A DNA stretch of 64,000 nucleotides from Hymenobacter sp. DG25B (GCF_000801315.1 NZ_CP010054.1:1116001-1180000); one strand, 5' to 3'; shown: positions 16,435 to 26,123, numbered from the stretch's first letter. Program-made: numbers and translations. Notes: generated from the letters alone by a model not told the origin.

Positions 16435-16467
16435 CTTGCTGTAGTCCGCTCAGCGGCAGGGGAGTGG

Positions 16468-16770
16468 CTACTCCCGGAACAGCTTTTTATCAGCCCAGAA
16501 GGTGCCGAAGGGCAACACCGATACCACCAGCGCCAGCAGCGTTTTCTGCCACGTCCAGCTGTGCTCTATAGCTGCCTGAATCACCAGCAGCACATACAGC
16601 ACAAACAGCACTCCGTGGGCCATGCCCACCAGGCGCACGGCTTCCGGCTGCCCGGCCAGGTACTTCAGCGGCATAGCAATGCCCAATAAAACCAGAAAGG
16701 AGACTCCCTCCAGAAAACCAACCGTCCGTAGACGCCCCAGCGAAGTCCGCAACAAAGAAACCAGCATCAT
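16468..16770 (-). CDS. DUF3817 small integral membrane protein
   Basis: 100 residues with three hydrophobic segments. The pattern G-F-L-E-G-V-S-F-L-V-L-L, P-L-K-Y, then V-G-M-A-H-G-V-L-F-V-L-Y and the ending G-T-F-W-A-D-K-K-L is that of DUF3817 (YdzA-like) proteins. I use the ATG at 16770; the codon at 16776 is TTG. Function unknown. It is a single gene convergent with the DUF2383 gene. Confidence 0.85.
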   Translation of the reverse strand: MMLVSLLRTSLGRLRTVGFLEGVSFLVLLGIAMPLKYLAGQPEAVRLVGMAHGVLFVLYVLLVIQAAIEHSWTWQKTLLALVVSVLPFGTFWADKKLFRE

Positions 16771-16937
16771 ACCCAAACTGAATGAGGCCGCAAGTTACGG
16801 CGTCATGGCTAAACCCGCTTCAGGTACAGTGTTGCATGTATTTTATAATATATATCGAATAATTAATAAATAGAGACAACCTTTACCCCGCTCAGTGCAT
16901 CTGCCTTCTATATCTCCCTTCCCTGTTCGTACGCTAC

Positions 16938-18434
16938 ATGAAAACAACCCTTACCCGCTTCCGAGGCTTCCTGCCCGCCTTCCTGCTTTTGCTCCTGATG
17001 AGCTGCTGCTTTCAGGCAGAAGCCCACCCTGCTGCCCCCGCCGACAGCGTGGACACGTTTCTGACGACCATCATGCAGCAAAAGCGCATCCCGGGTTTGC
17101 AGCTGGCAGTTGTCCGGCACGGCAAGCTGGTGAAAGTGGCGCAGTATGGGCTGGCCAATGTGCAAGACTCCGTGCCCGTTACCAAGCACACCCGCTTTGT
17201 GATTAACTCCATCACCAAAGCCTTTGTGGGGGTGGCCGTAATGCAGCTGGTGGAAGCCGGCAAGCTGGATCTGGGTGCGCCGGTGTCGCGCTACCTCCCG
17301 GGCCTGCCCGTGGCCTGGCAGCCCGTAACGGTGCGGCAGCTGCTCACGCACACCTCCGGCCTGCCCGATATCCTGCCCGAAGGCGCCATTGTGACGGAAG
17401 AAAACGAAACCGCCGCCTGGGCCAAGGTGCAAACTCAGCCCCTGGATTCCCCCATCGGCGAGAAGTTCGCCTACAATCAAACCAACTACCTGCTGCTGGG
17501 CAAAATCATCGACCAGCTCAGCGGGCAGCCTTTTGCGCAGTTTATTCAGGAGCGGCAGCTCAACGTGGTGGGCATGCCCCAGACCACTTCCGGCGACGCC
17601 CACGATGTGCTGCCGCACAGCGCTCGGGGCTATACCTATTATCAGAACATTAACGGGCAGATGCGCCGGGGCCGTGAGCTGCGCAATATGTTTGAGGTGT
17701 TTTCGCCCATGCTGCGCACGGCGGCGGGCATGAGCTCTACGGCCGAGGAAATGGCCCATTGGGTTCTGGCTTTGCAACAGGGCCAGCTGCTGAAGCCCGC
17801 CAGCCTGGCTACCCTCTGGACCCCGGGCCAGCTCAACAACGGCAGGCACGCGGGCTTCAGCCGCCTGCTGAACGGCTATGCCCTGGGCTGGCCCACCGTC
17901 TCGCGCCCTACGCACCCGGCCGTGGCGCCGGTGGGCGGCGGCCGCTCCGCCGTATTCGTGTACCCACAAGACGACCTGGCCATTGTGGTGCTAACCAACC
18001 TGACGGGTGCCAACCCCGATACCTTCATCGACGAGCTGGCCGGGTATTATATTCCCGATATGCAGGTGGCCACGGGCTTTGGCATGTCGCCGGGCCTGCG
18101 CGCCCTGCACCAAGAGCTACGCCAGCGCGGATTTATCCACGCCCAACAGGTAGTGAAGCAGGCGAAAAAGAAGAACGCCCAGCTGCAGCTGCCCGAAGCG
18201 GAGATAAACGACTGGGGTTACTCCCTTATGAAGCAGGACAAGCCCCAGGATGCGCTGGAAATCTTTAAGCTGAACGTGAGCCTGTACCCCCAAAGCGCCA
18301 ACACCTATGATAGTCTGGCCGAAACCTACGCGTCGCTGGGCAACAAGGCGCTGGCCACCAAAAACTACCAACGCTCCCTGGCCCTCAATCCTAAAAACCA
18401 GGCCGCAGCGGAGTATCTGAAGCGGGTAAATTAA
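16938..18434 (+). CDS. Serine beta-lactamase-like hydrolase with C-terminal TPR repeats
   Basis: 498 residues. A signal peptide ends near residue 29 (A-E-A), with cysteines at C22-C23 that could also make a lipobox. The class C/PBP-like catalytic set is S-I-T-K (nucleophile Ser and Lys), Y-N-Q at the Tyr motif and a late G-G-G-R-S. L-T-H-T-S-G-L-P-D is the conserved HTSG segment. From about residue 400 come two TPR-like helical pairs (D-W-G-Y-S-L...D-A-L-E-I-F-K-L-N and D-S-L-A-E-T-Y-A-S-L-G-N). Such proteins hydrolyse esters or D-amino peptides in the periplasm; the substrate is unknown and beta-lactam resistance should not be assumed. Confidence 0.9.
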   Translation: MKTTLTRFRGFLPAFLLLLLMSCCFQAEAHPAAPADSVDTFLTTIMQQKRIPGLQLAVVRHGKLVKVAQYGLANVQDSVPVTKHTRFVINSITKAFVGVAVMQLVEAGKLDLGAPVSRYLPGLPVAWQPVTVRQLLTHTSGLPDILPEGAIVTEENETAAWAKVQTQPLDSPIGEKFAYNQTNYLLLGKIIDQLSGQPFAQFIQERQLNVVGMPQTTSGDAHDVLPHSARGYTYYQNINGQMRRGRELRNMFEVFSPMLRTAAGMSSTAEEMAHWVLALQQGQLLKPASLATLWTPGQLNNGRHAGFSRLLNGYALGWPTVSRPTHPAVAPVGGGRSAVFVYPQDDLAIVVLTNLTGANPDTFIDELAGYYIPDMQVATGFGMSPGLRALHQELRQRGFIHAQQVVKQAKKKNAQLQLPEAEINDWGYSLMKQDKPQDALEIFKLNVSLYPQSANTYDSLAETYASLGNKALATKNYQRSLALNPKNQAAAEYLKRVN

Positions 18435-18508
18435 GCGGGGAGTGGCTTAATTCAACCTTCATACAGAGCTTGTCGAAGCATTTCGTGTGCTGACGTTGCC
18501 AAACCACC

Positions 18509-18610
18509 TGTCATCCTGAGCTTTGCGAAGGACCTTCTCACGGCTGCACGACTTGCGTATCAATGACTTGTGCTAGCGTGAGAAGGTCCTTCGCAAAGCT
18601 CAGGATGACA
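18509..18610. repeat. Inverted repeat with perfect 34-base arms
   Basis: Arms 18509-18542 and 18577-18610 (TGTCATCCTGAGCTTTGCG at the outer end) are exact inverted copies around a 34-base loop. A related element with 31-base arms is at 34200-34302. Directly after it, 18612-18650 repeats a GCGGTAGAGATGCTTCGGC fragment also seen near 1999 and, inverted, near 26255. The gap 18435-18678 has no gene. Confidence 0.85.
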
Positions 18611-18678
18611 AGCGAAGCGGTAGAGATGCTTCGGCAAGCTCAGCATGACGTTCCTGAGAAGCCAGTGGCTTGGTCAAA

Positions 18679-19410
18679 CTACCCGGCCGATGTGCCTTCC
18701 AGCCGGTTGGCGTCGTCGTAGAGGGGAAGGGTGCCGGAGGTGCGCCCCAGCATTTTTTGCCGCCAGTGGTGGCCCAACGTTGGCAAAGCCGCCAGCGCGG
18801 CCGATAGGGCCAGGTCTTCGCGCAGTTCATATTTCACGCTGTTGGCGCGGGCCACCGTCCACTCGGGGTAGGGGCGCTCTATCAGCTCCAGCGTATCCTG
18901 CGCCGACACGCGGCCGGGCTGCAGCACGCGCATGTACCAGCCCGTGAAGCCGGAATCCTGCAGCCATTTGGGCAGCAAAGGCAGCTGCCAGCGCAAACCT
19001 AGCTGGAAGCAAGGCGAGCGGGGCTGCGAAATCTGAATCCGCGCCTCGCCCCATTGAAATACGTCGCCGAGGCTGACATCCTGCTCGGTGCAAGAGCCGG
19101 CCAGCGTGAGGTTTTCGCCAAAGCTCCCGGGCAGCAGGGGCTGGCCCATCCGCTCCGACCAGTAGCTATAATGTGTGCCGGGATACACGCACAACGCCTG
19201 ATCGGGGCCGCCGTGGGCTTTCAGGTTGGCTTGCCCGTCGCCGGTTAGGTTGAGGGCATCCAGCCACAGCGGTTCCGTAACGGCTGTTTTGCGGATGGCC
19301 GTTACCCATTTCCGCGCCAGTGGGTTTGGTGCATCAGGCGAGCCTAATTGCTGGGGCTTGCCCACGGATACGGCTGCGAGTGGAATGGATAGAGGCGGAA
19401 AGCATGGCAT
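18679..19410 (-). CDS. MOSC-domain protein (YiiM-like)
   Basis: 243 residues. The MOSC core includes K-A-H-G-G-P-D-Q-A-L-C-V-Y, P-G-S-F-G-E-N-L-T and S-Q-P-R-S-P-C-F-Q-L, with the conserved cysteine that ligates molybdenum cofactor sulfur in the family. The C-terminal 70 residues look like the 3-alpha domain found in YiiM. YiiM proteins reduce N-hydroxylated base analogues such as 6-hydroxylaminopurine. Function is inferred at family level. It precedes the AT-rich OLD gene on the same strand but its base composition is normal for this window. Confidence 0.87.
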   Translation of the reverse strand: MPCFPPLSIPLAAVSVGKPQQLGSPDAPNPLARKWVTAIRKTAVTEPLWLDALNLTGDGQANLKAHGGPDQALCVYPGTHYSYWSERMGQPLLPGSFGENLTLAGSCTEQDVSLGDVFQWGEARIQISQPRSPCFQLGLRWQLPLLPKWLQDSGFTGWYMRVLQPGRVSAQDTLELIERPYPEWTVARANSVKYELREDLALSAALAALPTLGHHWRQKMLGRTSGTLPLYDDANRLEGTSAG

Positions 19411-19493
19411 AGAGTAAATAAAAGGAATAAAAGTGCAGGCCAGTTGGGAGGTGCTTTAAGGGTTACAAAGAGAGCATTAGGATAAGATGAAAA

Positions 19494-21437
19494 TTAAATA
19501 TTTGGATTGTTTTTTATTATAAAATCTAATATTGATTCAATAACTCGTATTGATTCGGTAGATAAATTTGATTCATTAATATGCATGGTAGCATATTCAC
19601 AAAACTCTACTTTGTTGTTAATGGTAGAGTTGGTGCTTGTTTTATCTTTCTTAAAGCTCTTGGTTTTTATAGTTTCCTTTTTATTAATCTTTTTTAATTT
19701 AGGTAAAAGATTATCGTCTATATATGTTCCTAGTTTAATATATTTATAGTCTTCCTGTTTAAATTCTGGTATTGAAATCATTTGGTGTTTTTTTATGCTT
19801 GGGTAGTCTTTAATAGTTTTTATTATTACATCAGGAGATAATAGGTTTTCTACTTCAGTAACATTTAAAACAAGTAGATTGAATTTTAATTTTTCTTTTA
19901 ATGCCTTTTTTCGATCTGTATTTTTATTATTATCGTCATCAATGATTACCATTGCTTTGCCGCATAAAAACTTTACTGGTACTTTGCTGGAAATATTATC
20001 AAGTAAATTATTATTTTCGAAATCCAAGTGAACAATATTGTCTCCAGTGCTATAAACGAATATATAGTGCTGCCCTTCTTTGATTTTGTTGTTTAAGCTT
20101 CTGTATTTATTTTTGCTTTTATTGCTTTTTAAATATGTATCAATCATTTTTTGTAAATATAATTTATCTGTAACGCCTTCTACCCAAATCGAGCAATTTG
20201 ATAAAAAAACTGATGATTTATTTGCTCCAATTAAGTCTAGTACAGAAGTATCTCCATAACTTATATTTTGCAATTGAAAGTTAGGTAAATAATCACGTGT
20301 ATGCGTCTTTTGTTTATTTATGCTGAAAATGGATGTGTTTTCATTGTGAGAGGAATAATTAATGATATGGTTTGAATGTGTTACTGTAAAGATCATAAAA
20401 TTGCTTGTTTGTTCTGCATTGGATAATAAATCCATGAGTTTTCTTTGTAAAGACGGATGAATAAATAATTCTGGTTCTTCTATTAAAATTATTCCTCGTT
20501 CATAATTGAAAAATGGAAATGTTAGAATAATAATCATCTGTAAACCATCCCCTAAATGATGGATTGGTTGTGCTTTTTCCCCTCCAATTTTTATTTTTAT
20601 TATTTTTTTTTCATCATCAGTTATAAAAGAAATGTTATCTGAGTCAAAAAAATTGATTGATAGAAATTTCTCAAATTTGTGTAATTTTTCGATTTGCTCG
20701 TGGTCTGAGTTTCTTAACTTAAAAATTTGCTGATAAAAATTTTGCCCATTTTGAATAATTATATTACTTGATTTATTTTGATCAGTTTGGTCTTCCAGCT
20801 TTTTTATATCATATTCTTGTCTAGTTTTTTCCTCAAACTCGAAAGGATTTGAATAAACACGTAAACTTCTAATCGTTGGTATATATATTTTGTAGTATTT
20901 TTCTATTATATTATATTTACCCAAATTATTTAGTAGCTCATTTAATAGGGGTATTCCAAAATTTGCAACATGTCTACTGCTGCTATTGTGATAAGTTCCC
21001 CCGCCAACACGGATAACATGATAATAATCAACTAATAATAAAGAATGTATTACCTCGGCTCTTGCTATTAGTGCCTGTATTGATTCTGTTTGTTGATAAA
21101 TGTATAAATTTTTACTTATATCTGATTTTGTAAATTCTGCATTGTTATTGCCTTTGTATGTTAAAATTTCTTCAAATAAAGTTTCTAATTTTTTGGTAAT
21201 ATTATTTAAATCAATATTTATTGCTGCTACAGCTCCCTGGCTTACAAATGACTTGTTAATTACAGATTTTAATATTTCCCTTGTTAACAAACTCTTTCCA
21301 GAGTTGTTAGTGCCAATTAATGTATTTACTCTCGAAAGAGGATGCATTAATTTTATCTCTGATTTGTTATGGTCAAAAATATGGCCAGATAACTTAGTCG
21401 GTATTTCAACTGCGTTGATTAGTTCGTAGATTTTCAT
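19494..21437 (-). CDS. OLD-family ATPase/Toprim nuclease, AT-rich and probably acquired
   Basis: 647 residues combining an SMC/ABC-type ATPase with a Toprim nuclease. Walker A is G-T-N-N-S-G-K-S (42-49), the signature is H-L-G-D-G-L-Q (294-300), Walker B is I-I-L-I-E-E-P-E (316-323), followed by a switch T-H (353-354). The Toprim domain begins W-V-E420-G-V-T-D424 and has V-I-I-D-D-D (497-502). This is the order in OLD nucleases and GajA. No UvrD-like GajB helicase, reverse transcriptase or other partner is adjacent. The gene is strongly AT-rich, rich in Asn, Lys and Ile, and uses A/T-ending codons, unlike everything around it, which suggests recent transfer. Its ATG directly follows the icd terminator T-run. 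A phage-defence role is inferred. Confidence 0.85.
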   Translation of the reverse strand: MKIYELINAVEIPTKLSGHIFDHNKSEIKLMHPLSRVNTLIGTNNSGKSLLTREILKSVINKSFVSQGAVAAINIDLNNITKKLETLFEEILTYKGNNNAEFTKSDISKNLYIYQQTESIQALIARAEVIHSLLLVDYYHVIRVGGGTYHNSSSRHVANFGIPLLNELLNNLGKYNIIEKYYKIYIPTIRSLRVYSNPFEFEEKTRQEYDIKKLEDQTDQNKSSNIIIQNGQNFYQQIFKLRNSDHEQIEKLHKFEKFLSINFFDSDNISFITDDEKKIIKIKIGGEKAQPIHHLGDGLQMIIILTFPFFNYERGIILIEEPELFIHPSLQRKLMDLLSNAEQTSNFMIFTVTHSNHIINYSSHNENTSIFSINKQKTHTRDYLPNFQLQNISYGDTSVLDLIGANKSSVFLSNCSIWVEGVTDKLYLQKMIDTYLKSNKSKNKYRSLNNKIKEGQHYIFVYSTGDNIVHLDFENNNLLDNISSKVPVKFLCGKAMVIIDDDNNKNTDRKKALKEKLKFNLLVLNVTEVENLLSPDVIIKTIKDYPSIKKHQMISIPEFKQEDYKYIKLGTYIDDNLLPKLKKINKKETIKTKSFKKDKTSTNSTINNKVEFCEYATMHINESNLSTESIRVIESILDFIIKNNPNI

Positions 21438-21443
21438 ATGAAA

Positions 21444-21475
21444 AAAGGCAGAGCCATTTTCGTGACTCTGCCTTT
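21444..21475 (-). terminator. Intrinsic terminator of icd
   Basis: On the minus strand AAAGGCAGAG...CTCTGCCTTT is followed by T6. It lies 23 bases after the icd stop. The T-run is separated by only three bases from the ATG of the OLD nuclease gene. Confidence 0.85.
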
Positions 21476-21498
21476 ATTAGTTTCTTAACAAAATTAAA

Positions 21499-22764
21499 TT
21501 ACATATCCTTGATAATCTCGTCGCCAAACTCCGAGCACTTTAGCAGGGTAGCGCCTTCCATCAAACGCTCGAAGTCGTAGGTGACGCGCTTGGAGGCAAT
21601 GGCGGCTTCGATGCCTTTGTAGATGAGGTCGGCGGCTTCCTGCCAGCCCATGTACTCCAGCATTAGTGCCCCTGAGAGGATAACTGAGCCGGGGTTCACT
21701 TTGTCCTGGTTGGCGTACTTGGGCGCCGTGCCGTGGGTGGCCTCAAAAATGGCGTGGCCGGTTACGTAGTTAATGTTAGCACCGGGCGCAATGCCGATAC
21801 CGCCCACAATGGCGGCCAGGGCATCGGAGATATAGTCGCCGTTCAGGTTCAGGGTAGCCACTACCGAGTACTCGGAGGGGCGGAGCAGAATCTGCTGCAG
21901 GAAGGCATCGGCAATGCTGTCCTTGATAAGGATTTTGCCGCTTTCCAGGGCTGCCTTCTGCTGGGCATCGGCTACGTCCTGGCCCTGCTTGGCCGCGGCT
22001 TTGTCGTACTGGCTCCAGGTGTACACTTTGTCGCCAAACTCCCGCTCGGCCAGCTCGTAACCCCAGGTTTTGAAGGCACCCTCGGTGAACTTCATGATAT
22101 TGCCTTTGTGCACAATGGTCACGGAAGGCTTCTTGTTATCAATGGCGTACTGAATGGCGGCGCGCACCAGGCGCTCCGTGCCTTCCTTGGAAACGGGCTT
22201 GATGCCGAAGGAGGAAGTCTCGGGGAAGCGGATTTTCTTCACGCCCATCTCATCCTGCAGGAATTCCAGCATTTTCTGGGCTTGAGGCGTGCCGTTCATA
22301 TACTCAATGCCGGCGTAGATATCCTCCGTGTTTTCGCGGAAGATAACCATGTCCGTCAGCTCGGGGTGCTTCACGGGTGAAGGCACGCCCTGGAACCAGC
22401 GTACGGGGCGCACGCAGGCATACAGGTCCAGCTCTTGGCGCAGAGCTACGTTCAGGGAGCGAATGCCGCCGCCTACGGGCGTGGTGAGGGGACCTTTAAT
22501 ACCCACCAGGTATTCGCGGAAGGCATCCAGCGTTTCGTTGGGCAGCCAGTTATTGAGTTGCTTGAAAGCCTTTTCTCCCGCCAGCACTTCCTTCCACATC
22601 AGCTTGCGCTTGCCGCCGTAGGCTTTTTCCACTGCCGCGTCAAACACTTTAACGGAAGCCGCCCAAATGTCCGGACCCGTACCGTCGCCCTCAATAAAGG
22701 GAATGGTAGGTTGGTCGGGTACGTTCAGCTTGCCGTTCTTGATGGTGATTTTTTGCTCTGCCAT
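21499..22764 (-). CDS. icd: NADP-dependent isocitrate dehydrogenase
   Basis: 421 residues, close to the 416 of the E. coli homodimeric enzyme. Family blocks include [10 protein letters not shown] near the N-terminus, the substrate-binding [36 protein letters not shown], and N-L-N-G-D-Y-I-S-D. It oxidises isocitrate to 2-oxoglutarate in the TCA cycle. The cofactor region H-G-T-A-P-K-Y followed by V-N-P-G-S-V-I fits the NADP type. Cytosolic, single gene with its own terminator. Confidence 0.95.
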   Translation of the reverse strand: MAEQKITIKNGKLNVPDQPTIPFIEGDGTGPDIWAASVKVFDAAVEKAYGGKRKLMWKEVLAGEKAFKQLNNWLPNETLDAFREYLVGIKGPLTTPVGGGIRSLNVALRQELDLYACVRPVRWFQGVPSPVKHPELTDMVIFRENTEDIYAGIEYMNGTPQAQKMLEFLQDEMGVKKIRFPETSSFGIKPVSKEGTERLVRAAIQYAIDNKKPSVTIVHKGNIMKFTEGAFKTWGYELAEREFGDKVYTWSQYDKAAAKQGQDVADAQQKAALESGKILIKDSIADAFLQQILLRPSEYSVVATLNLNGDYISDALAAIVGGIGIAPGANINYVTGHAIFEATHGTAPKYANQDKVNPGSVILSGALMLEYMGWQEAADLIYKGIEAAIASKRVTYDFERLMEGATLLKCSEFGDEIIKDM

Positions 22765-22941
22765 TGGTATGTAAGGACTTGGGGACGTAGGTCTTCGGTC
22801 TTCGGTTTAAGGTGAAAGGATGTATGCCGGGCCGGGTAGGAGGGACGGAAGGCGCAGGCCGCGGGTACTGCAAAAACAATGGGGTGCCCAAAAGGCGGTG
22901 CAAAGAAACTAAGAGCGGCCCCCTAATTCCTAAGCTCTGCC

Positions 22942-25900
22942 TTAATACCCGAAAATTTCTTTTAGGGTGAGCTGCTGCACTTTTCCGTATTTGGCTAATT
23001 CCGGGAAGTTGAGCCGCTCCTTGGAGCCAATGACCAGAATGCTTTGGTTCTGGCCCTTCACTTTGGCTTCCTGAAACTTCTTCAGGTCATCAAAGCTCAT
23101 GTTGTAGGTTTTCTCATACACATCGCGGCGCAGGTCGTAGTCCAGGCCCAGGCGCTTGGCGCGCTCGTAGCTGAACAGGATGTCGGACTTGGTGATGCGC
23201 TCCGTGGCAATGCTGTTGCGGATAGCGTTTTTGGCAATCTGCAGGTTGGCTTCGGCCACGGGCATATCGTTCAGAAGGGTCTGCATGCCGGCCATGGCCT
23301 CGGGCAGCTTGTCGCTCTGCGTCCCGATGTAGGAGAGAATGTAGTTGGAGCGCCCCAGCTTATCGGCATTGGCATACCGCGACGAAGCCGAGTACGCCAG
23401 CGCCTTGCTCTCGCGCAGCTCCTGAAACACGATGCTGCCCATAGAGCCGCCAAAATATTCGTTGTACAGGCTCACCGTAGGCACAATGTTCTTGTCATAC
23501 GCGTCGCCCTTCGTCAAAAACAGAATTTCCGCCTGCACCATGTTATAATCGACCCAATAGACTTTGCGGTCCTTCATAGGTTGCTCCGCGAAGTCATTAT
23601 TGGCTGGCACAGGGGTGAGGGTGGCAGGTGTTTTGTGCAGTTGGTTCAGAACCGTAGATAGTCCTCTGCTTGGCCCACTAGCTGTAATAGGCTGCTTAAC
23701 TACGTTAGTATCCTTTCCTGTTATTGGATCTTTAACCTTTACAGGAAGTTCGTCAGCATCAATAACCACACGCGGGCCATAGTACAGCACCCGGTGCTGA
23801 TAGGTCGGAATCCTCTTGATGAGCGCCGTTAGCTGCTCTGGCTTCAGGGCACGCAGCTGCTTTTCCGTGAGCTGCGAGGTGAAGGGGTTTTTGGGGCCGT
23901 ATTTGGCGAAGTTTACCATGGCCTGGCTCAGAATTACCTGCTTGTTCAGCTTGGCATCCTGACGGGCTTTCAGCACACCATCCACCATGTTTTTCAGGGC
24001 GGCGACATCGGGCTTGGGGTTAGCCAGCAGGCTTTCAAACAGCTGCAGGGCCGGCTCAAAGTTATCGTCGAGGCCGGAGAGGCTCACGTACACGCGGTCC
24101 TGCCCGCTCTGCACGCCAAACGAGCAGCCCAGCTTGTAGAACTCCTGCTGCAGCTGCGCGGCCGAGTATTTATCGGTGCCGAGGTACTGCAGATAGTCGG
24201 CGGCCAGACCCAGACGCGGGTCGTTGTTGGTGCCCATATCGAGCACGTAGTACAAATCGAAGAGGTTATTCTCGGTGTTGCGGGTGTAGAACACCGGCAC
24301 ACCCGAGGCCAGTTTCAGCTCCTGAATATCCTTCTTGTAGTCCAGGAACACCGGCTGTAGTTCGGGTGAGGACATCTCCGTTACCTGCTTGTAGAAGCTG
24401 GACGCTACTTCGCGGTTTACGGGTACCGGCGTAATGGCCGGCTTCACCACTTTTACTTTGTTGGGGTCCTGGCCGGTGCGCTTGTACACGGCCACGTAGT
24501 TGTTCTGATAGTACTGGTTGGCCACGCGCATCACATCGGCCTTGGTAATCTTACCAAAGTCGTCAATCTGCTTGAGGTAGTCTTTCCAATCCTGGCGGGC
24601 TATGAAGGCTGATACAAAGGCACCGGCACGGGCCTCATTGCTCTCATAGCTTTTGGTGCGCTGCAGCTTCTCGTTGTTGATGATGGCTGGAATCAGCCAG
24701 TCGGGGAAGTCACCCTTTTTCACCTTGTTCAGCTCGCCCAGGAGCAGGTCGCGTACTTGCGTCAGGCTCTGGCCCTGGCGTGGGGTAGCGTAGAGAATGT
24801 GCGAGGCGTAGTCGTCGTTGATATCGGTGAACGAAGCGGCCTGCAGCACTTTCTGCTGCTGGTTCAGGTCCAGGTCAATCAGACCGGCCTGGCCGTTGCT
24901 CAGAATCTTGTCAATCATGCGCAGCACCAGCGCATCGGGCGTAGTGGTGCCGGGAAAGCGGAAGCCCAGCATGACGTTTTCCGCGTCGGGGCCTTTCACT
25001 TCCTTAACAATAGGCGCCGTAATGGGGTCTTCCTGCGCCACGGTAAACGTGGGCACCGGCTTGCTCTTCAGCTGCCCAAAATACTTGTCAATCACCCGGA
25101 TGGCCTGGTCGTAGTCCAGGTCACCGCTCAGGGCTACCGCGAAGTTGTTCGGCACATAATACTGGTCGAAATACTTCTTGATTTCCGTGATAGAGGGGTT
25201 TTGCAGGTGCTGAATGGTCCCAATGGTGGTTTGGGTGCCGTACTGGTGCTTGCGGTACAGGCTGGCATTCAGGGCCTCAAACTCCTTGTTGAAGTCGTTA
25301 TCGAGGCCGCGGTTTTTCTCCTCGTACACGGCCTCCAGCTCTGTGTGGAACAGGCGCGGCACCAGCTCGCCAAAACGCTCGGCCTGAATGGCGGCCCACT
25401 TCTCAATCTGGTTGGAGGGAATATCCTCCTGGTACACGGTCTGCTCGTTGGAAGTGTAGGCGTTGGAGCCTTTCGCCCCAATGGCGCCCATCACCTTATC
25501 GTACTCATTGGCCACGGCGTACTTGGCCGCCACGCTGGAAATCGAGTCAATCTGGTGGTAGAGATGCTTGCGCTCGGTCTGGTCGGTTTTGGAGCGGTAT
25601 ACCTCGTAGAGGGCCTCAATCTTGTCCAGCTCGGTTTTCTCGGCGGCCCAGTTCTGCGTGCCCAGGCGAGAAGTGCCTTTGAACACCATGTGCTCCAGGT
25701 AGTGCGCCAGGCCGGTGGCGGTGCTGGGGTCGTTTTTAGAGCCGGCGCGCACCGCTACGTAGGTCTGAATGCGCGGGGCATCCTCGTAGTCGGAGAGGTA
25801 CACCGTCAGGCCGTTGTCGAGGGTGTAGATGCGGGCCTTCAGTGGGTCGCCTTCTACGGTGGTGTACTTATATTCCTTGGTTTGGGAAACCGGGGCTGTG

Positions 25901-25989
25901 GCCGAAGCGGCGGGCTTACTAGACTGGCACTGAGTAGTGAGGCCCAGCGCAACTACCGCCGGGAATAAAAGCAGAAAGGGTTTTTTCAC
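22942..25989 (-). CDS. M16 family zinc metalloprotease (insulinase-like), lipoprotein
   Basis: 1015 residues, with two tandem M16 halves. The first half has the inverted zinc motif H96-Y-L-E99-H100, and the third ligand is in the E-A-V-Y-E-E-K-N segment about 80 residues on. The second half lacks the motif, as expected. The signal ends T-T-Q-C (Cys21), a likely lipobox, placing the enzyme on the periplasmic side of a membrane or on the surface. The start codon is GTG. A -7 box lies at 26028-26035. Members degrade peptides inside a closed chamber; substrates here are unknown. Confidence 0.92.
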   Translation of the reverse strand: MKKPFLLLFPAVVALGLTTQCQSSKPAASATAPVSQTKEYKYTTVEGDPLKARIYTLDNGLTVYLSDYEDAPRIQTYVAVRAGSKNDPSTATGLAHYLEHMVFKGTSRLGTQNWAAEKTELDKIEALYEVYRSKTDQTERKHLYHQIDSISSVAAKYAVANEYDKVMGAIGAKGSNAYTSNEQTVYQEDIPSNQIEKWAAIQAERFGELVPRLFHTELEAVYEEKNRGLDNDFNKEFEALNASLYRKHQYGTQTTIGTIQHLQNPSITEIKKYFDQYYVPNNFAVALSGDLDYDQAIRVIDKYFGQLKSKPVPTFTVAQEDPITAPIVKEVKGPDAENVMLGFRFPGTTTPDALVLRMIDKILSNGQAGLIDLDLNQQQKVLQAASFTDINDDYASHILYATPRQGQSLTQVRDLLLGELNKVKKGDFPDWLIPAIINNEKLQRTKSYESNEARAGAFVSAFIARQDWKDYLKQIDDFGKITKADVMRVANQYYQNNYVAVYKRTGQDPNKVKVVKPAITPVPVNREVASSFYKQVTEMSSPELQPVFLDYKKDIQELKLASGVPVFYTRNTENNLFDLYYVLDMGTNNDPRLGLAADYLQYLGTDKYSAAQLQQEFYKLGCSFGVQSGQDRVYVSLSGLDDNFEPALQLFESLLANPKPDVAALKNMVDGVLKARQDAKLNKQVILSQAMVNFAKYGPKNPFTSQLTEKQLRALKPEQLTALIKRIPTYQHRVLYYGPRVVIDADELPVKVKDPITGKDTNVVKQPITASGPSRGLSTVLNQLHKTPATLTPVPANNDFAEQPMKDRKVYWVDYNMVQAEILFLTKGDAYDKNIVPTVSLYNEYFGGSMGSIVFQELRESKALAYSASSRYANADKLGRSNYILSYIGTQSDKLPEAMAGMQTLLNDMPVAEANLQIAKNAIRNSIATERITKSDILFSYERAKRLGLDYDLRRDVYEKTYNMSFDDLKKFQEAKVKGQNQSILVIGSKERLNFPELAKYGKVQQLTLKEIFGY

Positions 25990-26027
25990 GAGAGCAGACG
26001 CAGAATTTCAGGCAGGAAACAAGAAAT

Positions 26028-26035
26028 CAAAGATA
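26028..26035 (-). promoter_or_regulatory. Putative -7 box of the M16 protease gene
   Basis: Minus strand TATCTTTG, 38 bases upstream of the GTG start. Confidence 0.45.
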
Positions 26036-26123
26036 GGCCGCCCGCCTTGGAATTAAAAGCCGATTTGGATTCTGGCTTGATAGAAAAGAACAAAGCCAGA
26101 ATAGCGGGGAAGAAGCTACGGCT

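Noticed and set aside
16938..18434. Beta-lactamase conferring drug resistance
   Set aside because: The S-x-x-K, Y-N-Q and HTSG motifs are shared with many esterases and peptidases, and the TPR tail points to another role.
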